Assembly: GCA_943914475.1 (NCBI GenBank)
Contig: CALUCE010000023.1
Location: 1-10,958 of the forward strand
DNA from: an uncultured Anaerococcus sp.
GTDB taxonomy: Bacteria; Bacillota; Clostridia; Tissierellales; Peptoniphilaceae
Direction of reading: 5' to 3'
DNA length: 10,958 nt
In this document: piece by piece, positions 1 to 7,306 of the stretch
Position numbering within the stretch: position 1 is the stretch's first letter
Layout: each line of letters opens with the position of its first letter
Program-made: the position numbers and the translations under genes
The notes under the pieces: generated by a model
Told to the model about the DNA's origin: nothing
Databases searched by the model: none
The model's input: only the letters and a program-made list of their open reading frames with translations

Positions 1-27
1 TTCAATTGAATTAAATTTTTTAGTCAT
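1..27 (-). CDS. 5' end of an unidentified gene (first nine codons)
   Basis: Reading leftwards, an ATG at 27-25 opens the frame MTKKFNSIE and leaves the window. It is preceded by a strong ribosome binding site (AAGAGGTGAT, about 32-41) and, further upstream, by a perfect sigma-A promoter. That combination makes a real gene start very likely. Nine residues are too few to assign a family. The untranslated leader has short inverted repeats, so a self-regulating gene is possible, but this is inference. Confidence 0.6.
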
Positions 28-92
28 ATTATCACCTCTTTTTAAATCATTTCATCTGAATACTTGGACAATCATTCATACGTTGTATATTT

Positions 93-121
93 ATTATATT
101 ATTGTTTTTCTCTTGTGTCAA
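93..121 (-). promoter_or_regulatory. Consensus sigma-A promoter for the gene leaving the left edge
   Basis: On the minus strand a -35 box TTGACA (116-121) is separated by exactly 17 bases from a -10 box TATAAT (93-98). Both hexamers match consensus perfectly. Transcription would start near 86, leaving a leader of about 60 bases before the ATG at 27. The leader holds ATAC-N3-GTAT and a spaced TGAAT-N12-ATTCA repeat that could bind a repressor. The operator idea is inference. Confidence 0.75.
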
Positions 122-257
122 TAGTTATATGAGAATTTATTCAAGTGTTTTTTTATATTATTTAAAATATCTCAAAACCATCTATTACGACATTAGAACC
201 ATAAAAGGGTGATTTCTATACAAACTTTTTTTAAATACACAATTGTTGTAGGTTCTA
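122..257. other. Non-coding stretch, no gene seen
   Basis: This very AT-rich stretch has no supportable reading frame on either strand. The only structure I see is a 7-base inverted pair, TAGAACC at 194-200 and GGTTCTA at 251-257, which is too short to interpret. It separates the leftmost promoter from the terminator and palindrome of the next unit. Confidence 0.5.
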
Positions 258-288
258 TAATAGTTTGAAATAAAATTTCAAACTATTA
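258..288. repeat. Perfect 13-base inverted repeat
   Basis: The arms at 258-270 (TAATAGTTTGAAA) and 276-288 are perfect reverse complements around a five-base loop, TAAAA. It lies directly beyond the terminator of the HEPN unit. On the plus strand it is followed by a run of A, and on the minus strand no T tract follows it, so it does not look like an ordinary terminator for minus-strand genes. It could be a backup transcript hairpin, a protein-binding palindrome or an element boundary. Only the structure is directly seen. Confidence 0.6.
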
Positions 289-328
289 AAAAACTATAGT
301 GGTAGCTGTTTCAAAACAACTACCACTA
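288..328 (-). terminator. Rho-independent terminator of the HEPN unit
   Basis: A 9-base perfect stem (297-305 TAGTGGTAG with 320-328 CTACCACTA) extends past one mismatch by four more pairs to a TCAA loop. On the minus strand a run of six T (288-293) follows three bases after the stem. It begins eight bases past a stop codon at 336-338, which suggests that a gene really ended there. Confidence 0.75.
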
Positions 329-335
329 CATTAGA

Positions 336-428
336 TTATATAAAATTCTTATCATCCCAGAGGATTATTTCTCCCTCTTTCTGAGCCATCAATTTTTCCA
401 CCTTTATAATGTCATCACTCTTTTTACC
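336..428 (-). pseudogene. 3' fragment of a gene, probably the end of the broken zinc-knuckle gene
   Basis: An open frame of 30 codons runs from a TAG at 429-431 to a TAA at 336-338 and ends ...GEIILWDDKNFI. The stop sits just ahead of a strong terminator, as expected for the last gene of a transcription unit. It has no ribosome-binding start of its own suited to a full gene. An internal ATG preceded by AAAGGTGG could start a 17-residue peptide. The frame differs from that of the zinc-knuckle ORF at 583-759, and 154 bases with stops in all frames separate them. I infer that both pieces were once one gene. The alternative is an unrelated remnant or chance. I do not recognise the sequence. Confidence 0.35.
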
Positions 429-582
429 CTATGTCATCTATAAAGCACCCCAAAAATAGGGGTCAAAAAACGGTGTTTTTTCGCTCATTTTTTGCTCTAA
501 AATCACTCTTGAACCACTATATGTTGTGGTCGACCTCTACTTTTCACTCTCCAAACCACAATACGTCATCAGAATTATACTC
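429..582. other. Unexplained 154-base segment between two gene pieces
   Basis: No frame on the minus strand continues the flanking gene pieces through here. The segment contains small hairpins: ACCCC-N7-GGGGT at 447-463 and ACCAC-N8-GTGGT at 513-530. The second overlaps the palindrome GGTCGACC at 528-535. It could be a small inserted element or rearranged gene sequence. No terminal inverted repeats or convincing target duplication are visible, so I do not call it a mobile element. The plus-strand frames that cross it look like shadows. Confidence 0.4.
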
Positions 583-759
583 TCAACGTGGTGCAGGCTT
601 CGGAACATATTTAAGTCTTGCCTTTTTACATTCAGGGCAAAATATATTGTTTTTATACTTCCCAATTCTATTATTGTTTTCTTTTGCATAATTATCTATA
701 ATTTCTAAATCATAAATAGACCCTTTATATGCGAATTTGTCAAAAGATTTTTTAGACAT
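583..759 (-). pseudogene. Short zinc-knuckle protein, probably a truncated gene (58 residues)
   Basis: The frame starts with ATG at 759 after a strong site (TGGAGGTTTT) and ends at TGA 583-585. The product begins MSKKSFDKFAYKGSIYDLE and has a CPEC pair at residues 41-44 (FCPECKKARLK), half of a zinc-binding knuckle with no second cysteine pair before the stop. The start codon lies 24 bases after the HEPN gene's stop, so the two are almost certainly co-transcribed. The half-finished zinc site, the abrupt stop and an out-of-frame C-terminal-like piece further on suggest the N-terminal part of a larger protein. An intact 58-residue partner of the HEPN protein cannot be excluded. I do not recognise a named family. 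Confidence 0.55.
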
Positions 760-783
760 AAAACCTCCATTTATAATTTTTTT

Positions 784-2061
784 TTACGATTCTCCATTTA
801 ATATCTTTTCAACTTCTTTTATATCGTCATCATGCCTAGATCTATTTGTGCATTGATTATTCTTGTTGTATTCATCCTTTACCTTCTCGATTATGTCTTT
901 TGAAAATTCACTAATATGCGATTTAAAAAAGCTCATAAAATTATCAGCTGAATTGAATCCATTAAAAGTTGGTACACCCTTTATCATTATGATGATAAAG
1001 TCGTTAATATCAAAGTCTTCCTCATCTTTAAGAACTGTAAATAATTCATCAATATACTTCGGTTTTTGTAGGCTTGACATATCTTTAAACCATTGAGTTA
1101 CAGTTTTTTCTGAAGATGGATAGAAATATTTATATTTATTTAATTCTCTTGGATCACTAAGTACTTTGTCAGCAATAAATGTAAATAGTCCATTATCCAT
1201 CTTTATGATTTCCATTATTACTGGAAAAGTAAAAATTATATCTACTAACATACTAAATCTGGTATTATTATCTTTCAGATTTTCAACATCTATTCTAGAA
1301 AAAATTTCAAGAATATTTTCTTCTTTAAAGATTTCTGAGTATCCTTTTTCAATAATATATTCAGTCATAGTAATAATAAATACATAAAGACCGCTTGCAT
1401 TATTTACACACTCAACATCATCAGATATAAAATTCAATTTAATGAATGTTTCATATGATTTGCAAAGTGAATTGTAAGTCATTCTACTAAGATATTTTTT
1501 CTTAATATTATTTTTGATATTTTTTTCTATTTCTATACCGGGGTAGTAAAATACCGCATTTGTGTAACTTTCTATATCTGTTTCAGCATGACTAAATAAA
1601 TCTAAAATAAAAGGAGCTTTTACAGAAAAAATATTATCATACATTGAACAAATTAACATTCTTGCTTGATAGTCATTTGGCACATATAGAGTATTATCAT
1701 TTACTTTCAAGTGTGCACACTTATTTCGACAATCTTTTAGATAATTAATATCTTCCTTAAAATCTTTAAAATAAAGTTCATGATTATCAGTGAAATACCC
1801 TACTATCTTATTCTCAACTATTGAATATTTCTCATCATCTGCAATCATACTATTTATTTCTTCTACCATATCTTTTGCCTTGTTATCGCCTTCAATTTCC
1901 ATTGTCTGTAGTTTCATGAATAAATCATATATAACAAATGAATATAATAATACAATAGTGGCTCGATAATTCTGACTATAATAAGATTGCAGTATCTCTT
2001 TAAAATAAACTCTCGAATCAGAATTTTGAAAAACCCTCATATCTCGTTCATCAAATAACAT
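784..2061 (-). CDS. HEPN-motif protein of unknown function (425 residues)
   Basis: This is an uncharacterised, probably cytoplasmic protein, with no signal peptide or clear membrane segments. Residues 27-48 (YYSQNYRATIVLLYSFVIYDLF) form a hydrophobic helix. Residues 112-117 read RNKCAH, an Rx4H motif inside an alpha-helical N-terminal third, the hallmark of HEPN domains. These are metal-independent RNases in many toxin-antitoxin, abortive infection and CRISPR effector proteins. The C-terminal two thirds (about 150-425) is helical, lysine- and glutamate-rich, and unrecognised by me. The start at 2061 follows a purine-rich site (AAGGGAAGGA) about ten bases upstream. The gene has its own extended -10 promoter just past the recombinase terminator. 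It is followed after 24 bases by a zinc-knuckle ORF. An RNase toxin or defence effector is inference; non-catalytic HEPN-like proteins also exist. Confidence 0.7.
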   Translation of the reverse strand: MLFDERDMRVFQNSDSRVYFKEILQSYYSQNYRATIVLLYSFVIYDLFMKLQTMEIEGDNKAKDMVEEINSMIADDEKYSIVENKIVGYFTDNHELYFKDFKEDINYLKDCRNKCAHLKVNDNTLYVPNDYQARMLICSMYDNIFSVKAPFILDLFSHAETDIESYTNAVFYYPGIEIEKNIKNNIKKKYLSRMTYNSLCKSYETFIKLNFISDDVECVNNASGLYVFIITMTEYIIEKGYSEIFKEENILEIFSRIDVENLKDNNTRFSMLVDIIFTFPVIMEIIKMDNGLFTFIADKVLSDPRELNKYKYFYPSSEKTVTQWFKDMSSLQKPKYIDELFTVLKDEEDFDINDFIIIMIKGVPTFNGFNSADNFMSFFKSHISEFSKDIIEKVKDEYNKNNQCTNRSRHDDDIKEVEKILNGES

Positions 2062-2130
2062 AATTTATAATCCTTCCCTTACAATTAATATTTTGTTGTC
2101 CACATGGAAATATTTATGTAATTCATTTAT

Positions 2131-2139
2131 ATTATACCA
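2131..2139 (-). promoter_or_regulatory. Extended -10 promoter of the HEPN unit
   Basis: On the minus strand TGGTATAAT (TATAAT at 2131-2136, TG at 2138-2139) is a full extended -10 element, about 70 bases before the HEPN start at 2061. The -35 region is poor and falls in the T tract of the recombinase terminator, which fits an extended -10 promoter that needs no good -35 box. Confidence 0.6.
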
Positions 2140-2148
2140 TTTGTAAGC

Positions 2149-2181
2149 AAAGCAAAAACAGCCCTATAATATGAGCTGTTT
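2149..2181 (-). terminator. Terminator of the recombinase operon
   Basis: Eleven bases after the recombinase stop, AAACAGC (2175-2181 on the minus strand) pairs with GCTGTTT (2156-2162) across a 12-base loop. Five T in a row follow on the minus strand. The stem is only seven pairs, so it is moderate in strength. Confidence 0.6.
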
Positions 2182-2191
2182 ACTAATTAAT

Positions 2192-3744
2192 CTAAACCTC
2201 AAGTCCTGATTTAAATACTATTTTTAAATCATCGTCATATACAACTATTTTCTCTATAAGTTTCCTTACTAAATCTTCATCATAACTTTCTATTTCTAAT
2301 TCTTGATTGTCTATAAACTCTTCTAATTCCATTAATCTACTTTGTTCATTCTTCTCTTCCGCCATTTCAAGGAGTATCTTTTCTTTTTCATTTCTTAATT
2401 CTTCTACCCTTTTTGCGAGGTCTGTATAGTCTTTCTTGGCATTAGCAACTTTTAAAAGTTCTTCTTGAACGGCCAGCATTTCTTTGTCTATTTCTTTGAT
2501 TCTGCTACTTCCATTACCTGTGATGGATTTTTCTATATTCTCTTTTATTATTTTTTTTAATTGACTGCTTTCAGATATAAGTTGATTGATTGCTTCTACG
2601 ACTGCTTCTTGTAAGTCGTCTTCTCTTATGGTTCTTGCTTTACATGCTTCTGGCCCATGGGTTACTCTTGTACAGCATCTCCAAACGGTGTACTTTTTCC
2701 CTCTGTTGTTCCAAGCAATTCTCCTGTAAATATCCCCACATTTAGAGCAGTAGACAATACTTGAAAGGGCGTATTTGCTTGAATAAATTCTTCTTTTTCC
2801 TTTTCCGCTCACCATATTGGCTCGTCTATCCATTTCTTCTTGAACTCGCATAAAGATTTCTTTTGGTATGATGGCTTCGTGGCTATTTTCTACATAATAT
2901 TGAGGTGCAATTCCATCATTCTTTACCCTTTTCTTATTTAGAAAATCTACAGTATAAGTCTTTTGTAAGAGGGCATCCCCCATATATTTCTCATTGGTTA
3001 ATATTTGATTGAGGTTTGATACATGCCATTTCTTATTTCCTGCTCCATTTACTATCTTATCTTTCTCTAGCCCTTCCTTAATATCTCGTAGGCTTGCTCC
3101 TTCTAAGTATTCTCTGTAGATCCTTTTTACTATTTTTGCTTCTTCAGGAACGATGACAAGTTTTCCGTCTTCGTCTTTTGTATAGCCTAAGAACCTATTA
3201 TGGTTTACTTGGACTTGACCTTGTTGAAATCTATATTGAAAGCCTAACTTCACGTTTTGTGATAAAGACTGACTTTCCTGTTGAGCAAGGGAGGCCATAA
3301 TAGTTAGGAGGACCTCTCCCTTGGCATCCATGGTGTTGATGTTTTCTTTTTCAAAGTAGACTGGTATGTTGTTTTCTTTAAGTTTACGTATATACTTTAA
3401 GCAGTCTAAGTGTTTCTAGCAAACCTCGATATGGACTTTGTGATGATGTAGTCTATATTTCCTTCCATGGCTTCTTCAATCATTTTATTAAAGCCAGCTC
3501 TTTTCTTAGTATAAGTTCCACTAACGCCTTCATCAGAAAATACTCCTGCAAATTCCCAATCTGGATTTTTCTTAATATAGTTTGTGTAGTGGTCTACTTG
3601 AGTGTCATAAGAAGTTGCTTGTTCATCGCTATCTGTCGATACCCTTGCATAGGCAGCTACTCTTAGTTTCTTCTTTTCTGATTCCTTGATGGAATTTCCC
3701 TTTTTCTTTTTAGCTGGTATGACTATGACCTTACTATTCATCAT
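2192..3744 (-). pseudogene. Large serine recombinase, split by a one-base frameshift
   Basis: Large serine recombinases of the TndX/phage-integrase type cut attachment sites through a serine-DNA link to integrate or excise elements. The N-terminal piece (3744-3406) carries the resolvase domain, with the catalytic serine in ARVSTD (Ser36) and SISRFARNT. The frame then hits TAG at 3406-3408. The second piece resumes in the -1 base-deleted frame, with LDCLKYIRKLKENNIPVYFE before the MDAKGE at 3331. Restoring one base (AA to AAA near 3408) gives about 517 residues, matching the 520-residue paralogue upstream. The second piece has the recombinase domain, a CxxC...CC...C zinc ribbon (2655-2755) and a glutamate/lysine-rich coiled coil. 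The start (ATGATG) has GAGGTGAT upstream and overlaps the previous gene by 11 bases. Either a real inactivating mutation or a homopolymer sequencing error. Confidence 0.85.
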
Positions 3745-4150
3745 CTATCACCTCGATTAACCTATATTTATAACTCGCTCGTTCAAAGGGATCTAGTGGT
3801 AGAACTTCTTCACTTTTATATCTAAACTTGCAGGGAACTCTAATGATCTCTTCTTCCTTTTCCCAAACTCGTCCCATGGCCACTGCCCTTTCTTTTAGCA
3901 TTTGACCTGCCTTTTCAAAGCTTTCTTCATCTATTATCTTGGGGTAGATCTCATTTCCTAAATACTTTTTATTGGTAAGGATTCTTTTTACACTGGAGCT
4001 GTTTTTCTTCACACCTGCAAGGTCTGCCGATTTTATAAGGGCATTGCCAGCAAGATAGTTTTTAAAGATTTTTCTTATATTCTCAGCTTCTATTTCTTGA
4101 ACTTCTAATCTTCCGTCTCTTATGGTATAGCCATAGCATAACCTAGACAT
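3734..4150 (-). CDS. Small recombinase-like protein without a catalytic domain (138 residues)
   Basis: Residues 5-75 (CYGYTIRDGRLEVQEIEAEN onward, then SVKRILTNKKYLG) match the recombinase (DNA-binding) domain that follows the catalytic domain in large serine recombinases. There is no resolvase domain, no catalytic serine and no zinc ribbon. The gene overlaps the stop of the upstream recombinase by 8 bases and the start of the next by 11, so translation is tightly coupled. A fragment left by deletion would not normally keep such neat overlaps and its own ribosome site (GAGGAAGTGA), so I infer a functional accessory subunit. It may help target DNA or set recombination direction. That role is not established by sequence. 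A C-terminal tail of about 45 residues is unrecognised. Confidence 0.8.
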   Translation of the reverse strand: MSRLCYGYTIRDGRLEVQEIEAENIRKIFKNYLAGNALIKSADLAGVKKNSSSVKRILTNKKYLGNEIYPKIIDEESFEKAGQMLKERAVAMGRVWEKEEEIIRVPCKFRYKSEEVLPLDPFERASYKYRLIEVIDDE

Positions 4151-5705
4151 CTTCTTTCACTTCCTCTCTTAGTACAAGTCCACACCTTAAATGAAAATCA
4201 AGAGTCTCTCTATTGACAACCTGTATGTGATCAATGATTTCTTCAAACAAGTCATCTTCAAAGTGATCTATCATTTCACTTTTATCTAAAATTCCTATTA
4301 GCTTTTCAAGCTCTCTTATTTCTTCATCATTTCCAAGGATGGCTTTTTTACTTCTTTCCTTTTCTTTGAGTAGATAACTTTCTTCACTTGAAATTTCACT
4401 GCTTTCTTTTGCGTAAATACTTGCATCTAAAACTCCTGATGTTATCAGTTTGTTTAGGACCTCTTTTCTTTCCTTTATTTTTTCTAAGCTTTCTTCTATT
4501 TTTTCTATCTTCGCAACTTCTTCCTTGCTGTCCACTCTTTTTAATGATTCTAAAAGCGGTGTAAGGATACTATCTTTTCCAAAGATTAGCTTGTTTACTA
4601 AAGTCACAAATGCTAGTTTTATGTCCTTGTCTTTAATAAACTTCATAGAACATTTATTAATATCTTTAAGGTGTTCACTACAAGTCCAGGCTATATATTT
4701 TTCTTTGCCATTATAGTGATGTCTTCTCTTAAAGGTTGAACCACACTCGCCACACTTGATTTTCCCCGATAGGCTATATCTATTTTGGTATTTTTTAGTG
4801 TTTTCTCCATTTCCTTTTGCTATAGCCCTTATCTTTATTAGGTCTTGAACTTTCTCAAAGTCCTCTCTACTTACAATGGCTTCATGGTTGTCTATAATCT
4901 TATACTGGTCTTCCTCTCCCTTATTCTTGTGTCTCTTATAACTATCATCTGTATAGGTCTTTTGGTATATGACATCACCTATATATTTTTCATTTTTTAA
5001 GATTCCATTTATAGTCGACCCATGCCAGCTTGATCCTTTTTGTCCTTTAATCTTTCTTTTATTTAAGTCATCTGCTATTTTGTGAGTTCCCTTACCTGAG
5101 AGATACTGTTCAAATATTTCTTTTATGATTTTTCCTTCTTCTTCATTCACTACCATCTTTCCGTCTATATTCTCATAGCCATAGGGTGGACTTGATATAA
5201 TAAAAGTTCCATTTTGAAATCTTTTCTTTATGGACCATTTGTTATTTTCTGATATCGACCTGGACTCACTTTCTGCAAGGGATGAAAGTATGGATAACAT
5301 CAACTCGCTTTCCATTGTCCTGGTATCAATGTTTTCTTTTTCAAAATAGATGCCAATATTTAGGTCAAGGAGTCTTCTTACAATTTCCAAACAGTCTGTT
5401 GTGTTTCTTGCAAGCCTTGAGATGGATTTAGTTAGGATAAAATCTATTTTTCCGTCTTCACAGTCTTTTAACATTTTTAGAAGTCCATCCCTGCATTCTT
5501 TCTTGGTTCCAGTGATGCCTTCATCAAAGTATAAACCTGCAAAAGTATATGAATTGTTCTCTGCAATCATCTTTTCGTAGTGTGCCTTTTGCGTTTTAAG
5601 ACTCACAAGCTGAGCTTCCTCATCTGTCGATACTCTTGCATAGGCAGCAACTCTTAATATGGCTCCTTCTTTTTGATTCGCTTCTATTTTTGTTATCTTT
5701 TTCAT
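4143..5705 (-). CDS. Large serine recombinase (520 residues), intact
   Basis: This is a site-specific recombinase of the large serine family, expected to integrate or excise the element. Residues 17-150 are the resolvase catalytic domain, with ARVSTD (Ser26 nucleophile), DEGITGT and LTKSISRLARNT (91-102). Residues about 175-300 are the recombinase domain (PPYGYENIDGK, GILKNEKYIGDVIYQKTYT). A zinc ribbon follows with Cys318, Cys321, Cys342 and Cys352, then a long charged coiled coil (about 380-470) typical of TndX/integrase C-termini. The length is usual for the family. The ATG at 5705 has AAGGAGG eight bases upstream. It lies 59 bases after a SHOCT-like ORF and is the first of three overlapping recombinase genes. 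With the third gene frameshifted, this is the only complete catalytic recombinase in the window. Confidence 0.93.
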   Translation of the reverse strand: MKKITKIEANQKEGAILRVAAYARVSTDEEAQLVSLKTQKAHYEKMIAENNSYTFAGLYFDEGITGTKKECRDGLLKMLKDCEDGKIDFILTKSISRLARNTTDCLEIVRRLLDLNIGIYFEKENIDTRTMESELMLSILSSLAESESRSISENNKWSIKKRFQNGTFIISSPPYGYENIDGKMVVNEEEGKIIKEIFEQYLSGKGTHKIADDLNKRKIKGQKGSSWHGSTINGILKNEKYIGDVIYQKTYTDDSYKRHKNKGEEDQYKIIDNHEAIVSREDFEKVQDLIKIRAIAKGNGENTKKYQNRYSLSGKIKCGECGSTFKRRHHYNGKEKYIAWTCSEHLKDINKCSMKFIKDKDIKLAFVTLVNKLIFGKDSILTPLLESLKRVDSKEEVAKIEKIEESLEKIKERKEVLNKLITSGVLDASIYAKESSEISSEESYLLKEKERSKKAILGNDEEIRELEKLIGILDKSEMIDHFEDDLFEEIIDHIQVVNRETLDFHLRCGLVLREEVKEDV

Positions 5706-5764
5706 CCATTCAACCTCCTTTCTCTCAGTGCTATATTCCCGTACAAATGAGTATATATCAAGTC

Positions 5765-5974
5765 TTATAGCAATAATTCTGAAAGAATAGGTCTGAATTT
5801 TTTTATGTTTTCTCTCCTAATTTTCCTATATTCTTCAAGGCTAATTTCATCTAAAATAAAGAGATCTTGAATGAATTTATCCGATAGATAGAAATTAAGC
5901 TCCGCTTTTAAATCCCTTTCAGTGTATTCAGTTTTTATAACTTCTTTTTCACCTTCAAACTTCTCTACTCTCAT
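5765..5974 (-). CDS. Small SHOCT-like protein heading the recombinase operon (69 residues)
   Basis: The ORF begins MRVEKFEGEKEVIKTEYTER after an excellent ribosome site (AGGAGGTGGAGT). The second half, LDEISLEEYRKIRRENIKKF, looks like the SHOCT-type helical motif (a short hydrophobic/acidic helix ending ..EEY.K.) often seen at ends of small mobile-element proteins. No catalytic residues are visible. It precedes the recombinases by 59 bases on the same strand, with no terminator between, so it is likely co-transcribed. It could be a regulator of recombination or a directionality factor, but nothing in the sequence proves this. The family call is moderate. Confidence 0.6.
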   Translation of the reverse strand: MRVEKFEGEKEVIKTEYTERDLKAELNFYLSDKFIQDLFILDEISLEEYRKIRRENIKKFRPILSELLL

Positions 5975-6130
5975 ACTCCACCTCCTATATCACAGGCAAA
6001 GAAATTAAGGCTATTTTTAACCTTAGTTTACTCTCCTCTATATTCCTTAGGACAAAAGGAGTGGTTTTGAGTAAAGCTTATAATCTCTAATATATGTAAA
6101 TAGAAATATGGCGTTAGAAATGTAGGCATG
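5975..6130 (-). other. Leader region of the recombinase operon
   Basis: About 155 bases separate the SHOCT-like start from the terminator of the ABC/regulator operon. I expect a promoter here but see no pair of boxes good enough to call. A weak hairpin, TAAGGT-N8-GCCTTA, lies near 6005-6025 on the minus strand. It is too weak to name as a terminator and could be part of a structured leader. Confidence 0.3.
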
Positions 6131-6170
6131 AAAAATAAAAGGTTATAATTTTGGAAAATTACAACCTTTT
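6131..6170 (-). terminator. Terminator of the ABC transporter/regulator operon
   Basis: Arms of 16 bases at 6137-6152 and 6155-6170 are almost perfectly complementary, with one non-Watson-Crick position. On the minus strand the stem is followed by TTTTATTTTT. It begins about 20 bases past the regulator's stop and may also slow transcription from the other direction. Confidence 0.85.
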
Positions 6171-6189
6171 ATTTGATGTTAGTATTTAA

Positions 6190-7293
6190 TTATAGAGAGT
6201 AAATTTCTTTAACCCTATCAGCTAAGAACTTTATCCTTCCTTCAGAAATAATTCCTTTAAAGTTTTCATTATTCGCTATTGCATCTATATAAAAGCGAAC
6301 AATCATATCGTCACTTCTATTTGGATTCGTAGATAATAATAAATTTTCATCAAGCCATTCACCTATTTGATTAAAATACTCATCGCCTCTTATCTTAAAG
6401 GATTTTTCCTTGCTTTCTACTATCAGGCTGAGTAATTTTTCTACATATTGACTAGCGAGTTTTGGGTTATTATCTTCAATATAATGAGTCGCCAAGGATA
6501 AATAGAAGTTTAAAACGATGGAAACATTTATCTGGGTAAGATTAAAACTTTCTATTAAATCCTCCACTCTCTCCAATGTTTCGACCCAATCGTCATTATT
6601 CAAACTACTCTTCATCATAAGAAGGGTGATTAAATCAATTATGTTCTTATAAATCATTACTTGTAGTTTTTGATCTACTTCATTTTCCTTCTTTGTTTTT
6701 AAATAAGCTGAAGCCACTAAACAATCTTTTGATATAGATAGCATGTCCGAAGATGGCAAAATATTTAATGCTTCTTCAGATTCTCCTAAACTAATTAAAC
6801 AGACTGCCCTCAAGCTCAATGATTGTTCCTTTAGTATAGGATCTTTAGAATTCTCGCACACTCTTCTTAGTATATTATTTGTATATTCGAGATATTCCTC
6901 TTTCTTTGTAGTGTTAGTTGCTAAATCACAATGGTTCAAAATAAACAAGGCCATATAGTATAGGAGATCAAAGCAAGAATAGTATTGTTTAATTTTAATT
7001 TTTATATCTTCTACGATACTATCCATACCCGCATCATTGACACGATTCTCTAAGTCTATATAAAATTTTTGTATTTGAGTTGAAGACAAGTCTGGATCAT
7101 ATCCTATTAGTTCATCCACACTTATATTAAAAAAAGTGGCAAGTTTTGGGAGAAGTAAAATATCTGGATGGCTTTGACCTGTCTCCCATTTTGATACGGA
7201 TGCCTTTGTTACCATCATGAATTCTGCTAATTCTTCCTGAGTTATGCCTCTTTCTTTTCGCTTCTGAAGAATATTTTCTCCAATTTTTAGCAT
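6190..7293 (-). CDS. XRE-family transcription regulator with helical-repeat C-terminus (367 residues)
   Basis: Residues 5-65 form a lambda-repressor-like helix-turn-helix (KRKERGITQEELAEFM, then TKASVSKWETGQSHPDI and LATFFNISVDELIGYDP). The remaining 300 residues are alpha-helical with alternating hydrophobic/charged stretches, like the TPR-type sensor halves of clostridial and bacillary XRE regulators. Its ATG lies 14 bases past the permease stop, and AGGAGG overlaps that stop (AGTTAGGAGG), so it is the last gene of the four-gene operon. A regulator as last gene suggests feedback on the operon promoter near 9209-9238, where two direct repeats lie. The signal sensed is unknown; a membrane-active or antimicrobial peptide would fit the transporter but is inference. 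Confidence 0.85.
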   Translation of the reverse strand: MLKIGENILQKRKERGITQEELAEFMMVTKASVSKWETGQSHPDILLLPKLATFFNISVDELIGYDPDLSSTQIQKFYIDLENRVNDAGMDSIVEDIKIKIKQYYSCFDLLYYMALFILNHCDLATNTTKKEEYLEYTNNILRRVCENSKDPILKEQSLSLRAVCLISLGESEEALNILPSSDMLSISKDCLVASAYLKTKKENEVDQKLQVMIYKNIIDLITLLMMKSSLNNDDWVETLERVEDLIESFNLTQINVSIVLNFYLSLATHYIEDNNPKLASQYVEKLLSLIVESKEKSFKIRGDEYFNQIGEWLDENLLLSTNPNRSDDMIVRFYIDAIANNENFKGIISEGRIKFLADRVKEIYSL

Positions 7294-7306
7294 GATATTT
7301 TACCTC

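Noticed and set aside
171..257. Possible insertion-sequence ends (GGTTCTA inverted pair)
   Set aside because: The pair points outward, is only seven bases, and no transposase or target duplication is visible.
258..328. CRISPR repeat or tracrRNA-like element
   Set aside because: The hairpins are different sequences, occur once each, and there are no spacers or cas genes.
429..582. Miniature transposable element
   Set aside because: I could not find terminal inverted repeats, and TGATGAC copies near both sides do not define matching ends.
431..708. Plus-strand ORFs of 86 and 60 codons
   Set aside because: They run antisense through the zinc-knuckle gene and the unexplained segment, lack ribosome sites, and have no recognisable domains.
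3404..3413. Programmed frameshift in the recombinase
   Set aside because: There is no slippery heptamer or downstream pseudoknot, and the intact paralogue needs none; a deletion is simpler.
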